Source of the DNA: Acidimicrobiales bacterium
GTDB lineage: Bacteria; Actinomycetota; Acidimicrobiia; Acidimicrobiales; MedAcidi-G1
Direction of reading: 5' to 3'
Assembly: GCA_030747595.1 (NCBI GenBank)
Contig: JASLKK010000005.1
Location: forward strand, 142,159-206,158
Length of the DNA: 64,000 nucleotides
The notes under the pieces were generated by a model. It searched no databases. It was not told the origin of the DNA and saw only the letters and a program-made list of their open reading frames with translations. Shown here in pieces: positions 51,337-60,264 of this stretch. A program made the position numbers and the translations under genes. Every line of letters begins with the position of its first letter. The first letter of the stretch is position 1.

Positions 51337-52119
51337 TCAGATGGTGATGAGGCCGCCGTTGGGCGAGATCCACTGGCCGGTGATGAACGAACTCTCCGAC
51401 GAAGCCAGGAACAGCGCCGCGGCGGCAACCTCCTCGGCCGTTCCCTGCCGTCGCAGTGGTGTCATCATCACCATCGGGGCCAGCATGGCCTCATCGACGT
51501 CGGCGGTCATCGGGGTGTCGATCACTCCGGGAGCGATCGCGTTGATACGGATGCCCATGGCCCCCAGTTCCCTAGACGCTGCCCGGGTGAACCCCAGGAC
51601 CGCTCCCTTGGCCGCGGCGTAGTGCACCGGACCCCAACCAGCCAGACCGGCAATGCTCGACAACGTGATAACCGACCCGCCCTCACCCATCAACTTGACG
51701 GCCTCGCGGGTACCAAGGAAGGTCCCCCCGGCGTGGATGGCCATCATCTTGGAGAACGCCTCGTAACCCATCAGCGACATCTGGGAGCCCTGTCCGGCCA
51801 TCATCTCGTCGAAGCCGTCGCCGGGCAGGCGGCTCACTCCAGCGTTGTTGACCTGCACGTCGAGACACCCCCAGTTCCCGTCGATCTGAGCAAACATCGA
51901 GACCATGTCGCCCTCGTCGCACACATCGCCCCCGAAGGCCCGGTGACCATCACCGTCGAGCAACTTGACGGTCTCGTCGGCCGCCTCCTCGCGAAGATCC
52001 TGGGCAGCAATGGTGGCGCCCTCCTCGGCGAACCTCAGGGCCATGGCCCGTCCCAGGCCCGAACCGGCACCGGTGATGCAGGCCACCTTCCCTGCCAGAC
52101 GGCCCGTTTCCCGACTCAT
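51337..52119 (-). CDS. Short-chain dehydrogenase/reductase
   Basis: 260 residues from ATG 52119 with AGGAG 5 nt upstream. NAD(P)-binding TGAGSGLG, NNAGVSR, catalytic Ser in TLSSIAGLAG and YAAAK (Tyr-x3-Lys), GVIDTPMTADV, and the C-terminal SSFITGQWISPNGGL. An acidic residue after the second strand (AAQDLREE) favours NAD. Slightly enlarged loop GDGFDEMMAGQGSQMSLMG before the third helix. Substrate unknown. Confidence 0.9.
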   Translation of the reverse strand: MSRETGRLAGKVACITGAGSGLGRAMALRFAEEGATIAAQDLREEAADETVKLLDGDGHRAFGGDVCDEGDMVSMFAQIDGNWGCLDVQVNNAGVSRLPGDGFDEMMAGQGSQMSLMGYEAFSKMMAIHAGGTFLGTREAVKLMGEGGSVITLSSIAGLAGWGPVHYAAAKGAVLGFTRAASRELGAMGIRINAIAPGVIDTPMTADVDEAMLAPMVMMTPLRRQGTAEEVAAAALFLASSESSFITGQWISPNGGLITI

Positions 52120-52206
52120 ACGTGCTCCTGATCCATATTGATTCCCCCCCGACCAGGCTGACCACAAGGTGCCCAATCGGCGGCGAGTGTAGGACGGCTC
52201 GTTCCC

Positions 52207-52653
52207 ATGAGGCACACTGAACGCTTGAACATCGTCGTCATTCACCAGAGCCGGACCGGTAACACCCGCCGGGCCGCCGAACTCATCGGCGGGGCTGTCG
52301 CATCAGCCGGCGCCACTGTCGCCGTGCGCCCGGTCACCAACATCGACTACAAGGAACTGGCCGAGGCCGACCTGGTCTTCGTCGGCACATGGGTCGACGG
52401 CCTGATCCTGTTCGGCCATCGCCCCGGCGACGTGGGCAAGGTACGCCAGATCCCGAAGTTGTGGGACAAACGGGTGGCAGCGTTCATGACGCATGCCGTC
52501 AACCCGGGCAACGCAGCGACCAAGTTGTCCGATGTGCTGGAGAGCCATGGCGCCACCGTGGTGGCCGCCCGGTCCTTAAACCGCCGCCACCTCGAGAACG
52601 AGGCCCCGCTGTTCGCCTCCGAGGTCCTGGCGTCGATCAGCGCCACTACCTGA
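52207..52653 (+). CDS. Flavodoxin-domain protein
   Basis: 148 residues. FMN phosphate loop IVVIHQSRTGNTRRAAE, second loop FVGTWVDGLILFG, and third AAFMTHAVNPGNA. Short-chain flavodoxin or flavodoxin-like reductase partner. The start at ATG 52207 adds seven polar residues before the first strand; TTG 52225 is an alternative. Confidence 0.8.
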   Translation: MRHTERLNIVVIHQSRTGNTRRAAELIGGAVASAGATVAVRPVTNIDYKELAEADLVFVGTWVDGLILFGHRPGDVGKVRQIPKLWDKRVAAFMTHAVNPGNAATKLSDVLESHGATVVAARSLNRRHLENEAPLFASEVLASISATT

Positions 52654-52662
52654 ACCGGAGAC

Positions 52663-52680
52663 ACCTAAACCGGCTTAGGT
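52663..52680. terminator. Bidirectional hairpin ACCTAA-N6-TTAGGT
   Basis: Six-pair hairpin between convergent stops at 52653 and 52682. Confidence 0.4.
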
Positions 52681-52681
52681 C

Positions 52682-53599
52682 TCAGCCAACCTGACCCCGT
52701 TGCCCGAGGGGCCGCCAACCGGTCACCCGTCCACTGGACCGGACAGACCGGAGCCCATCGAGGGTGAACACGGCGAGTCCCGTCCACACGAGGACGAAAC
52801 CGATCAGGCGTCCCCCGCCGAACGGCTCGTCGTAGGCCACCACGCCGAGCAGGAAGTGGGTGGACGGCGCCAGGTACTGGATGACGCCGATCACCGACAG
52901 CGGCACCCGCTGCACCGCCCCGGCAAAGCACAGCAACGGCACTGCAGTGAACAGGCCGCTGCCCAGCAGGACTATGTACTCGGTGCCCGACGCCGAAACC
53001 AGCGCGTCCTGCCCGTTGATCAACCGGGTCCCGAGGAACACCAGGACCAGCGGCAGGATCACCATCAACTCGATGGTCAGCATGTCCAGCGGCGGCCGGT
53101 TCACCGTCTTCTTCATGAGGCCATAGATGCCGAACGTGGCCGCCAGGAAGAGCGACACCCAGGGCAGGCCACCCATGTCGATGGTCAACCAGATGACACT
53201 GGCCGCCCCCAGGGCTACGGCCGCCCACTGGGCCCGTCGAAGGCGTTCGCCGACCACGACAACGCCGAGGACCACACTGACCAGCGGGGTGATGAAGTAG
53301 CCGAGGCTGCCCTCGAGCACCCGGCCGTTGGTGACCGCCCATACCCATACCAACCAGTTCGAACCGATAAGGACCCCCGCCAGTGCCTCCAGGGCCCGCG
53401 TCCGGAGTTCACGGGCCGCGGTATGCACCGAACGCAGGGACCGGCGGACGAGGTGAATGACCAGCACCGTGACGAAAGTCCACAGCACCCGATGTCCGAG
53501 CATGTCCATGGCCGGGATCTCGATGCCGAGACGCCAGAAGGCCGGCGACAGGCCCCACATGACCTGGGCGCACACGATCAACACCAGGCCTCGTCGCAT
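52682..53599 (-). CDS. rarD: RarD-type EamA family transporter
   Basis: 305 residues with ten predicted helices in two EamA halves. RarD-like start RRGLVLIVCAQVMWGLSPAFW, NWLVWVWAVTNGRVLEGSLGYFI and the late VIQYLAPSTHFLLGV are characteristic. Inner-membrane exporter of the drug/metabolite superfamily, substrate unknown. ATG 53599 chosen because an open N-terminal extension to 53653 adds no helix. Confidence 0.9.
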   Translation of the reverse strand: MRRGLVLIVCAQVMWGLSPAFWRLGIEIPAMDMLGHRVLWTFVTVLVIHLVRRSLRSVHTAARELRTRALEALAGVLIGSNWLVWVWAVTNGRVLEGSLGYFITPLVSVVLGVVVVGERLRRAQWAAVALGAASVIWLTIDMGGLPWVSLFLAATFGIYGLMKKTVNRPPLDMLTIELMVILPLVLVFLGTRLINGQDALVSASGTEYIVLLGSGLFTAVPLLCFAGAVQRVPLSVIGVIQYLAPSTHFLLGVVAYDEPFGGGRLIGFVLVWTGLAVFTLDGLRSVRSSGRVTGWRPLGQRGQVG

Positions 53600-53665
53600 C
53601 GGCCCAGTCTCACCAGCAACCACCGGCCCGGCCAACCCAGTGCCGGCCATCACGGACCGCTCCGT

Positions 53666-53671
53666 TACCGT
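53666..53671 (+). promoter_or_regulatory. -10 box TACCGT of the amidotransferase gene
   Basis: TACCGT ends 7 nt before ATG 53679, which supports this start over any earlier codon. Confidence 0.5.
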
Positions 53672-53678
53672 TTACCGA

Positions 53679-54410
53679 ATGCGGATCGGGCTACTGCGGT
53701 GTGACGACATCTTCACGGACCTGCGCCCGGAGTACGGGGGCTACCAACAACTGTTCACGGACCTCTTCGCGACCGCTGACGGGACCATCGAGTCCCTCGA
53801 GTCCCCCGGGTCCCTCGAGTTCGTTGACGTGCCGGTGTATCTCGGAACCTTCCCTTCGGCTCTCGACGATTACGACGCCTGGCTGATCACCGGATCAGCC
53901 CGCGGTGTCTACGAGGACGAACCGTGGATCCGATCACTACTGGACCTGGTGCGTGATCTGGATGCCGCCCGGGCCCCCACGCTCGGGGTGTGCTTCGGCC
54001 ATCAGGCCATTGCCCAGGCCCTCGGTGGACGGGTCGAACGAGTCGACACATGGGGAATCGGCAACCGGCCCGCCCAAATCACCCGACGGGAATCTTGGAT
54101 GACACCGGGTCACGACGAGGTGGGCATCTTCTACTGCCACCACGACCAGGTTTTGGACCTGCCCACCGGTGGCCGTGTCGTGGCCACCGCGGACCACTGT
54201 CCGGTGGCCGCGCTGGCCGTCGGCGACCACATGCTGGGCGTCCAGGCCCACCCCGAGTTCGACCCCCACTACGCCGACGTGCTTTACCGGGGCCGCTACA
54301 CCGAAACCTATCCTGAGGCTTTCCTCGACGACGCCCTGTCGACGCTGGACGATCCGCTCCACCGGATTGACGTGGCTGCCTGGATGCTGCGGTTCATCCG
54401 CGGCTGCTGA
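53679..54410 (+). CDS. Class I glutamine amidotransferase-like protein
   Basis: 243 residues. Single GATase1 domain: ITGSARGVYED, nucleophile elbow LGVCFGHQAIAQALGG (Cys), and HPEF in GVQAHPEFDP with the catalytic His. Freestanding GMP-synthase-like form, so it either hydrolyses a gamma-glutamyl compound or has a separate partner. Start set by the promoter box and by the family-like MRIGLLRCDD. Confidence 0.88.
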   Translation: MRIGLLRCDDIFTDLRPEYGGYQQLFTDLFATADGTIESLESPGSLEFVDVPVYLGTFPSALDDYDAWLITGSARGVYEDEPWIRSLLDLVRDLDAARAPTLGVCFGHQAIAQALGGRVERVDTWGIGNRPAQITRRESWMTPGHDEVGIFYCHHDQVLDLPTGGRVVATADHCPVAALAVGDHMLGVQAHPEFDPHYADVLYRGRYTETYPEAFLDDALSTLDDPLHRIDVAAWMLRFIRGC

Positions 54411-54449
54411 CGCCGACTCCGGCAACCGGTCGAGCCGCCAGTCGGCTGA

Positions 54450-55328
54450 TCAGTCGCCGGTTCGGGCCACCACTTCGACGGGCCGGGTCACCACGAAGGA
54501 CAGGGCGATCAGAACCACGGCCATCCCCACCCCCTGCTGACCAACGATGCGTTCACCGATCAACCACCACGCGTAGAGCGGAGCCACCGCGGTGAACAAC
54601 AAGCTGATCAGGCTCATCTGGGTCAGCGTCACGTGGCCGTGAGCGAAGTTGGTGAGTAAGTGACCGGTCCCGGGAATGACGGCCATGGCGGCCACCATCC
54701 ACCAGTCTCCGTCCGACGGCAGAGCCACGCCACCCTCGACCACCAGCGCGATGGGCAGGAGAACCACCGTGGCCACCACGGTAAGCGACAGCTGATACGT
54801 GATGGAATCCATCTCGGCCCGGGCCTGCTTGGAGGCCACGTAGTAGGCGGCAAACAGGACCATGGTCACGAAGGCCATCAGGTCGCCCGACCAGGTCGCC
54901 ACGCCACTAGCCCCCGAACCAGCCATGGCCACCACTACGCCGACGAAGGCCACGGAGGCACCCACGTAGACCGATCGGTGGGGTCGTTCACCGAACAGTC
55001 GATGGCCGACAGCCAACAGGAGGATCGGTTGCAACGAGGCGATGACCACCGCGTTGACAGCGCTGGTCCGACGCATGGACAAGATGAAGAACACGAGGTT
55101 CACCGCGAAGATCACACCACCGACCGCGGATCGCTTCAGGTCGATCCATCGGAGCCGGTTGCCCGCCAAGATCAGGACCACGGCGTAGAAAGCCGCGGCG
55201 ATGCCGAGCCGCCAGAAGACGAAGGCCATCTCCTCCATTTCGACCTTCTTGACGATGCTGGGGCCAAAGGCCATGAAGCCCACGGCCCCAATCGCCGCAC
55301 CGCGCCCCAGGACTACCCGATCTGACAT
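54450..55328 (-). CDS. EamA/DMT family transporter
   Basis: 292 residues, ten hydrophobic segments with the internal duplication of the EamA family (VFWRLGIAAAFYAVVLIL in the first half; SLISLLFTAVAPLYAWWLIGE in the second). Start ATG 55328; AAGGGT ends 7 nt before it. Inner-membrane metabolite exporter, substrate unknown. A distant relative, RarD, lies two genes away. Confidence 0.88.
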   Translation of the reverse strand: MSDRVVLGRGAAIGAVGFMAFGPSIVKKVEMEEMAFVFWRLGIAAAFYAVVLILAGNRLRWIDLKRSAVGGVIFAVNLVFFILSMRRTSAVNAVVIASLQPILLLAVGHRLFGERPHRSVYVGASVAFVGVVVAMAGSGASGVATWSGDLMAFVTMVLFAAYYVASKQARAEMDSITYQLSLTVVATVVLLPIALVVEGGVALPSDGDWWMVAAMAVIPGTGHLLTNFAHGHVTLTQMSLISLLFTAVAPLYAWWLIGERIVGQQGVGMAVVLIALSFVVTRPVEVVARTGD

Positions 55329-55411
55329 CCGGTGCACCCTTCCACCTCTGGTCCGACACACCGTCGTCGGGAGCCGAGACCTACCTGGCGGGCCTCGAGG
55401 TGAACTGGCTA

Positions 55412-56083
55412 CTACCGGGCCGCAGCCTCGTCCTGGACAGCCTGCAGGGCATCGGTCAGCCCCTCGGTCCAGGTTCGTAGCACGCTCCGGGCACCCCTGG
55501 GCTCCGGCGGATCGATCGGCGGTCCGACCACCATCCGCACCCGGGTCGGTCGGGGGAACCGGGCTCCGGCGGGCATGGCCTCCCCCGTCCCGGCGATTCC
55601 CACGGGCACCACACGAGACTGTGTCTTGGCCGCCAACCACGCCGTTCCGTCGAACAACTCACCGACGCCGTCACCGTCATGGCGCTTCCCCTCCGGGAAG
55701 ACCAACAGGACATTGCCCTCGTTCAACAACTCCCGGGCGATCCGCATCGACTCGCGATCCGCGGTGTCACGGTGCACGGGAAAGGCACCCAATGAGGCGA
55801 TCACCCAGGCCAGGGGCCGGAACGTGAACAGGCTCTCCTTGGCCAGAGCCCGGAGTCGTCGGCGCATCAGCGGCGCCAACATCAACGAATCGAGGTTGGA
55901 ACGGTGGACGGGCGCCAGGATTACCGGCCCGTCGCTCGGGATGTGCTCACGCCCGACGCTCCGGGTTCGGAAGTACGGCCAGAGCAGTACCCGGGCGAGA
56001 CCGCGGATAGCGCCGTAGACCAGCGGCGCCGTCCACGCCGCGCTGGTACGACGGGCGCGGGCCTGACGTTCCGACGAGTCCAT
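55412..56083 (-). CDS. plsC: 1-acyl-sn-glycerol-3-phosphate acyltransferase-like
   Basis: 223 residues. Acyltransferase motif I HRSNLD (H-x4-D), motif III FPEGKRHDG, and PVGIAGTGEAMP as motif IV. One membrane-associated N-terminal region (VYGAIRGLARVLLWPYF). Acylates lysophosphatidate in phospholipid synthesis. Confidence 0.9.
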   Translation of the reverse strand: MDSSERQARARRTSAAWTAPLVYGAIRGLARVLLWPYFRTRSVGREHIPSDGPVILAPVHRSNLDSLMLAPLMRRRLRALAKESLFTFRPLAWVIASLGAFPVHRDTADRESMRIARELLNEGNVLLVFPEGKRHDGDGVGELFDGTAWLAAKTQSRVVPVGIAGTGEAMPAGARFPRPTRVRMVVGPPIDPPEPRGARSVLRTWTEGLTDALQAVQDEAAAR

Positions 56084-56107
56084 CGCGTCTGGTAACCGGG
56101 TTCGGGG

Positions 56108-56485
56108 TCAGCGCTGGGCGATGCGGGCGCTTAGCACGTCACGCAGACTGACCATGCCCAGAAGTTCGCCGTCGACCTCCACGGGAAGGTGGCGATAGCC
56201 GCGGCTCAACATGAGGGCGGCCGCCTCTTCGGTATCGAAGTCGGGCGGGGCAGTGTCAGGATCCGGGGTCATCCACTGGTCGATTCGGGATGCACGCAGG
56301 TCGTCCTCGTCGGCAGCGGCCCGGAGGACGTCACGCTCGGTCAGGATGCCCAACAGCATCCGTCCCTGGACCACGACCACCGAACCGAAGCCACCGCGGA
56401 CCATTACCCGCGCGGCATCGCTGACCGTCGAATCAGGCGAGAGGGTGACCACGCTGTCGGTCATCACCGCGGATATGGCGACCAT
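56108..56485 (-). CDS. Two-CBS-domain protein
   Basis: 125 residues made only of two CBS motifs (MTDSVVTLSPDSTVSDAARVM and WMTPDPDTAPPDFDTEEAA). Such units bind adenosine nucleotides and regulate partners. ATG 56485 overlaps the upstream stop by 1 bp (TGATG). Confidence 0.9.
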   Translation of the reverse strand: MVAISAVMTDSVVTLSPDSTVSDAARVMVRGGFGSVVVVQGRMLLGILTERDVLRAAADEDDLRASRIDQWMTPDPDTAPPDFDTEEAAALMLSRGYRHLPVEVDGELLGMVSLRDVLSARIAQR

Positions 56486-56730
56486 CAGCCACTCCCCCCG
56501 ACCTCGTCGACGTCCCTGTCCTCCCGAGCCCCGGACGGGACCTCCAGATCCAGATTCAGATTTCGCCAGAGGTTGCCGGCCCACACGCTGGTGTGGGGCC
56601 ACTCCCGCCAGAAGGCCTGCAACACGGCGGGGTCCATCTCCGCGGCGGCCTCAGCCGGGCTCTGGTCGCGAGCCAACGCGTCGAGGGCGTCGATCACGGC
56701 GAGCAGACGGACTGATGGAGTCTCGGACAC
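56485..56730 (-). CDS. Small conserved-looking protein between MFS and CBS genes
   Basis: 81 residues from GTG 56730, which has GGGAGG 4 nt upstream; GTG 56748 is an alternative in a GTGA overlap with the MFS stop. Helical N-terminus (VRLLAVIDALDALARDQSPAEAAAEM) and Trp-rich middle (FWREWPHTSVWAGNLW). No family recognised. Coupled on both sides, so it belongs to the MFS-CBS unit. Confidence 0.7.
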   Translation of the reverse strand: MSETPSVRLLAVIDALDALARDQSPAEAAAEMDPAVLQAFWREWPHTSVWAGNLWRNLNLDLEVPSGAREDRDVDEVGGSG

Positions 56731-56744
56731 AAAGCCTCCCGGGC

Positions 56745-58079
56745 TCACAGACGATCGGTCGATCCGTCGTCCGTCCTTTGATCATCCCCCGAATCGGGCG
56801 GCTGGGCAACCGGACCGGTCGGATATGACCCTCCATCGACCTCAACAACCTCGTTGTCCAGCATGACCAGCAAGCCCCGATGCTGGAAGACGAGGGCGTG
56901 GATAACCAGTAGACAGCCGGCTCCGAGGGCCACCCAGCGCAAACCCACCAGGTCACTGAGGATGCCAAACGTCAGGCCGCCCAGCGGAATCCCACTCAGG
57001 ACAGCCACTAGGAACACTGACATGACCCGACCCCGGTACGCATCGTCGACTCGAATCTGCAGGGCCGTACTAAGCGTCGTCCCGTGGAGCATGTGGGCCA
57101 TGCCCATACATAGGTAGCCGACGATCCCGACAGCCATCCAATCCGTGGACGCCACCACCACCAGCCCGGACCCGTACAACAGGATGCTGCGGTACTCCAT
57201 GGTCGAGCGAGCCACCCGGGAACCGGCCCCACTGATGTAGCCGCTGGCCAGTAGTGAGCCCACGCCCGCGCTAGTGGCCAGAACCCCGAGCCCGCCGCCA
57301 CCAAGGCCATACAGATCGTCGGCCACCCCGGCGGTCAGCGAGAAGGCGAACACTGCGCCAAGCGAAGCCACGGTAAAGGCCAGCCGAAAGGCCAACCGCA
57401 TCTCAGGTCGGGCCCGAACATAGGAAATCCCGTCGCCCAGTTGCGATCGGAGCGAGCCACCGCCCCCGGTTGGCGACCACCCCGTCTTCACGGTGGTCAG
57501 CACGCTGAAACCAACCAGATAGATACCCAGAGCCGCGGAGAATGCCAGGCCAGGACCCCCGAAGGCCAACGTAAGAGCGGCCAAGACCGGGCCTACGGAC
57601 CGAGCCACGGTAAACGTGATGGACACCATGCGTACCGCTGCGGCCAGCGACTCCCTGGGCACTAGGACGGCGGCCAACGACTGGGTCGGTGCCCAAAGGA
57701 ACGACGACGCCGACCCCCCGAGGAAGTTCAGGCCCAAGATCAGCCATGGAGTGAGGCGGTCAGACGTGTACAACACCACGATGGTCACCATGACCAGAAT
57801 CTGCAAGCCGATCCCGGCGAGCAGAAGCAGGCGACGGTCCATCTGGTCGGCCAAGGCACCGGCGAACGGTGTACCGATGACCGCTGGGAGAAGGGCGGCG
57901 AACGAGGCCGCTCCAACCCACGAGTTGGAGTCGGTGAGTTGGTTGATGAGAAACGGGGTAGCAAGACCAGCCAGGAACTGGGCGACACCGCAGAGGGTCG
58001 AACCCAGGGCGAAACGAGCGAAGGCCGGGTGGCGGAGCGCCGAGAACGGGTTGGTGACGTGTAGGGACTCTCCAGTCAC
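56745..58079 (-). CDS. Major facilitator superfamily transporter
   Basis: 444 residues, about twelve helices, of the enterobactin-exporter-like MFS_3 branch. Motif A-like loop GALADQMDRRLLLLAG between helices 2 and 3, and RVMSVFLVAVLSGIPLGGLTFG in the second half. Polar C-terminal tail. GTG start overlapping the YceI-like gene. Likely a drug or metabolite exporter. Confidence 0.88.
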   Translation of the reverse strand: MTGESLHVTNPFSALRHPAFARFALGSTLCGVAQFLAGLATPFLINQLTDSNSWVGAASFAALLPAVIGTPFAGALADQMDRRLLLLAGIGLQILVMVTIVVLYTSDRLTPWLILGLNFLGGSASSFLWAPTQSLAAVLVPRESLAAAVRMVSITFTVARSVGPVLAALTLAFGGPGLAFSAALGIYLVGFSVLTTVKTGWSPTGGGGSLRSQLGDGISYVRARPEMRLAFRLAFTVASLGAVFAFSLTAGVADDLYGLGGGGLGVLATSAGVGSLLASGYISGAGSRVARSTMEYRSILLYGSGLVVVASTDWMAVGIVGYLCMGMAHMLHGTTLSTALQIRVDDAYRGRVMSVFLVAVLSGIPLGGLTFGILSDLVGLRWVALGAGCLLVIHALVFQHRGLLVMLDNEVVEVDGGSYPTGPVAQPPDSGDDQRTDDGSTDRL

Positions 58080-58861
58080 CCGGTGCCCCCCACGGCACGG
58101 GTGAGAAACAGTTGAAATTCCACCACGCCGCGATCGGCCACCGAAACCACGATGGATGCACTGGGCGCCACGACGTCGTGGTCGGCCAGCACCACCGGCA
58201 GAGTTCCCACCACGGTCAGGATGTCACCTACCAAGGTGACCTCGAGGGCCGCCTCGACGACCACTGACACCCCGTTGACGGTCAGGACGCCGGGCACCGC
58301 GATGGACATCTCGGTGGCGCCAGCGGTCAGGGGAACTGGGGCGGCCAGTACGAAGACGGCCTCGGGATGCCGGTCGACATGGAGAACCTCAAAGACCTTC
58401 CCGTCCCGGTAGGCCCGGTCGGACTGCAAGCCACGGAGATCGGCTGTGACCTCAGCGGACACTACGATCCCGTCGCTGACCTCCACGGTCCCAGTGACCA
58501 GCGGTGTACGGCCCACAGCTGTCGTGGCTCCGATCCCCTTCCCCAGTTCCTCGTCAATCCGGTAACCCACCCAAGTCGACGTGAAGTCCCGGAACGATCC
58601 GATAGCGGGGTCCACGGCCCACCTTCCCGACGGGTCAACGACCGGCACGCCAGTCGTCGCCGGAACAGCGGTGGTCGTGGCCTGCATCGTGGTGTCCGAC
58701 ACCTGAGCGGCCGCCGCTGTCTCGGCCGCCTTGGCCAAATCCGGAGCGGGTGGCGTATCGGACCGCACGAGGAACCACCAAGCGACTAGGGCTAGCGCGA
58801 GGACCCCCACCAATATCAGAACCGGCGTGGGCACCTTCCGTCTCCCCGCCACGGTCACCAC
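58076..58861 (-). CDS. Membrane-anchored YceI-like protein
   Basis: 261 residues. GTG 58861 or 58858 starts the protein; one N-terminal helix (VLILVGVLALALVAWWFLV), a Thr/Ala-rich linker, then a YceI lipocalin-like domain (RWAVDPAIGSFRDFTSTWVGY, GLQSDRAYRDGKVFEV, FLTR near the end). YceI proteins bind isoprenoids or other amphiphilic ligands. On the outside of the membrane. Coupled to the MFS gene. Confidence 0.85.
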   Translation of the reverse strand: MVTVAGRRKVPTPVLILVGVLALALVAWWFLVRSDTPPAPDLAKAAETAAAAQVSDTTMQATTTAVPATTGVPVVDPSGRWAVDPAIGSFRDFTSTWVGYRIDEELGKGIGATTAVGRTPLVTGTVEVSDGIVVSAEVTADLRGLQSDRAYRDGKVFEVLHVDRHPEAVFVLAAPVPLTAGATEMSIAVPGVLTVNGVSVVVEAALEVTLVGDILTVVGTLPVVLADHDVVAPSASIVVSVADRGVVEFQLFLTRAVGGTG

Positions 58862-58928
58862 GGTCGAACCACCATGAGGCGACCCTAGGGCTCCCCCTCC
58901 CGACCGGGCCCGGTCGGGCAAGCGTCCA

Positions 58929-58934
58929 TAGGCT
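58929..58934 (+). promoter_or_regulatory. -10 box TAGGCT of a truncated gene
   Basis: TAGGCT ends 7 nt before ATG 58942; the leaderless geometry is retained although the gene behind it is broken. Confidence 0.4.
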
Positions 58935-58941
58935 CCACATC

Positions 58942-59031
58942 ATGAAGTTCGGCCTGTTCTACGAACACCAGATCACCCGCCCGTGGGGAGAGGGAGACGA
59001 ACACCGCCTGTTCAAGGACGCCCTCGACTAG
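58942..59031 (+). pseudogene. 5' remnant of a luciferase-like (LLM) oxidoreductase gene
   Basis: ATG 58942 opens MKFGLFYEHQITRPWG and ends RLFKDALD before TAG at 59029. This is the exact start of LLM flavin-dependent oxidoreductases (MKFGLFYEHQLPRPW..., then ...DALDQVELADR), which run for over 330 residues. Only 29 codons are left; the sequence after the stop shows no further match before the convergent methyltransferase gene at 59060. A deletion must have removed the rest. Confidence 0.8.
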
Positions 59032-59059
59032 GCGGCACCCCTTAAAGCCTGGGGCTCCG

Positions 59060-60259
59060 TCAGGAGGGCAGGCGGCCGACCAACCAGTGAGCCGATCGGC
59101 CGCCGAGTTCCAGGTGTAGAAGTTCGCCGAGCCCAGGCCTGACCTGCCGGGCCAGGGAACGGTCGGCGACCAGCACCCCGATCTGCCAGCCTGGATGGCG
59201 TTCGGCGGCGACGTTGCCAAGCGTGGCGTAGAGGTTCCGGAGATCACCTCCACCGACCCGGCCACCCCACGGCGGGTTGGTAGCCACTAGGCCCGGCGGC
59301 CCGGATGGAAGCATGCCGGCGGGTGGTTCGAGGGCCGCCACTGGAGCCACCCGAAACTCGATGCGGTCGGCTACGCCGGCCCGTTCGGCGTTGGCTCGGG
59401 CAGCCTCGACCGCTCCGGCATCCCGGTCGGCAGCCACGATGCGCGGCAGGTCGGTACCGTCGGGCACCGACGCCTCGACCCGGAGTCGTTCGGCGTCGGC
59501 GCCCACACTGGCCCAGGTGCCCGGTTCGAACGAGGGCCATGCCCGGAGAGCCAGGTCGCGGCCCGCTGCGGCTGGTGTCCCGGCGGCGAGCAGAGCCGCT
59601 TCGATGGCAATGGTGCCTGATCCACACATGGGATCGACCAGGGCCGATGACGGGTCCCAGCCTGCCGAGGCGAGTAGGCCGGCGGCCACCGATTCTCGGA
59701 GCGGCGCCTTCGCCGTGGCCTGTCGCCAACCGCGTTCGTGGAGTGGCGCGCCCGAGGCATCGACACTGACGGTGAATCGGTCATCTAGGCCCCGCACCAC
59801 GACCAGCGGACCGGTTCCACCATCGTCACCCGCCACTTCGACCCCGGGGTCAGGGTCGACCCGATGCTCATCGCGATCGCCCCTAGCCGGGAAGGCGGCA
59901 GCGAAGCGTTCGCCCACCGCCCCGTCGTGCCAGAGCCTCGAGTGCCGGGTCGTCACCCGAAAGCGCGGAACGGCATCGCTGGGCAGCCACGGCGACCAGT
60001 CGATGGCGGTTATGTGCCGCTCTAGGTCGGCGAACGACCGTGCGGTGAATCTGTCGATCCGGACCAGGACTCGAGTCGCGCACCGGAGAAAGAGGTTGGC
60101 TGCGTAGAGGCGCCGGGTTGTGAGGCCTACCGACACGCTTCCCCGCCCGGTCCGCTCGGGCCGGGCACCGAAGGCCACCAGTTCGTCGACCACGAGATCC
60201 TCGAGCCCCGGCGGGCAGACAACCAGGCACGGATGGTCAGACGCACGGCGGCGGCCCAT
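59060..60259 (-). CDS. RlmL-like class I rRNA methyltransferase
   Basis: 399 residues. N-terminal THUMP-like region (about 1-160; VVCPPGLEDLVVDELVAFG), then a SAM-dependent methyltransferase: DPMCGSGTIAIEAALLAAG and catalytic NPPW in ATNPPWGGRVG. Family members make m2G2445 in 23S rRNA or related tRNA guanosines. Trp rather than Tyr ends the NPPY motif. Start ATG 60259 lies 5 bp after the upstream stop. Confidence 0.9.
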   Translation of the reverse strand: MGRRRASDHPCLVVCPPGLEDLVVDELVAFGARPERTGRGSVSVGLTTRRLYAANLFLRCATRVLVRIDRFTARSFADLERHITAIDWSPWLPSDAVPRFRVTTRHSRLWHDGAVGERFAAAFPARGDRDEHRVDPDPGVEVAGDDGGTGPLVVVRGLDDRFTVSVDASGAPLHERGWRQATAKAPLRESVAAGLLASAGWDPSSALVDPMCGSGTIAIEAALLAAGTPAAAGRDLALRAWPSFEPGTWASVGADAERLRVEASVPDGTDLPRIVAADRDAGAVEAARANAERAGVADRIEFRVAPVAALEPPAGMLPSGPPGLVATNPPWGGRVGGGDLRNLYATLGNVAAERHPGWQIGVLVADRSLARQVRPGLGELLHLELGGRSAHWLVGRLPS

Positions 60260-60264
60260 GGTGT

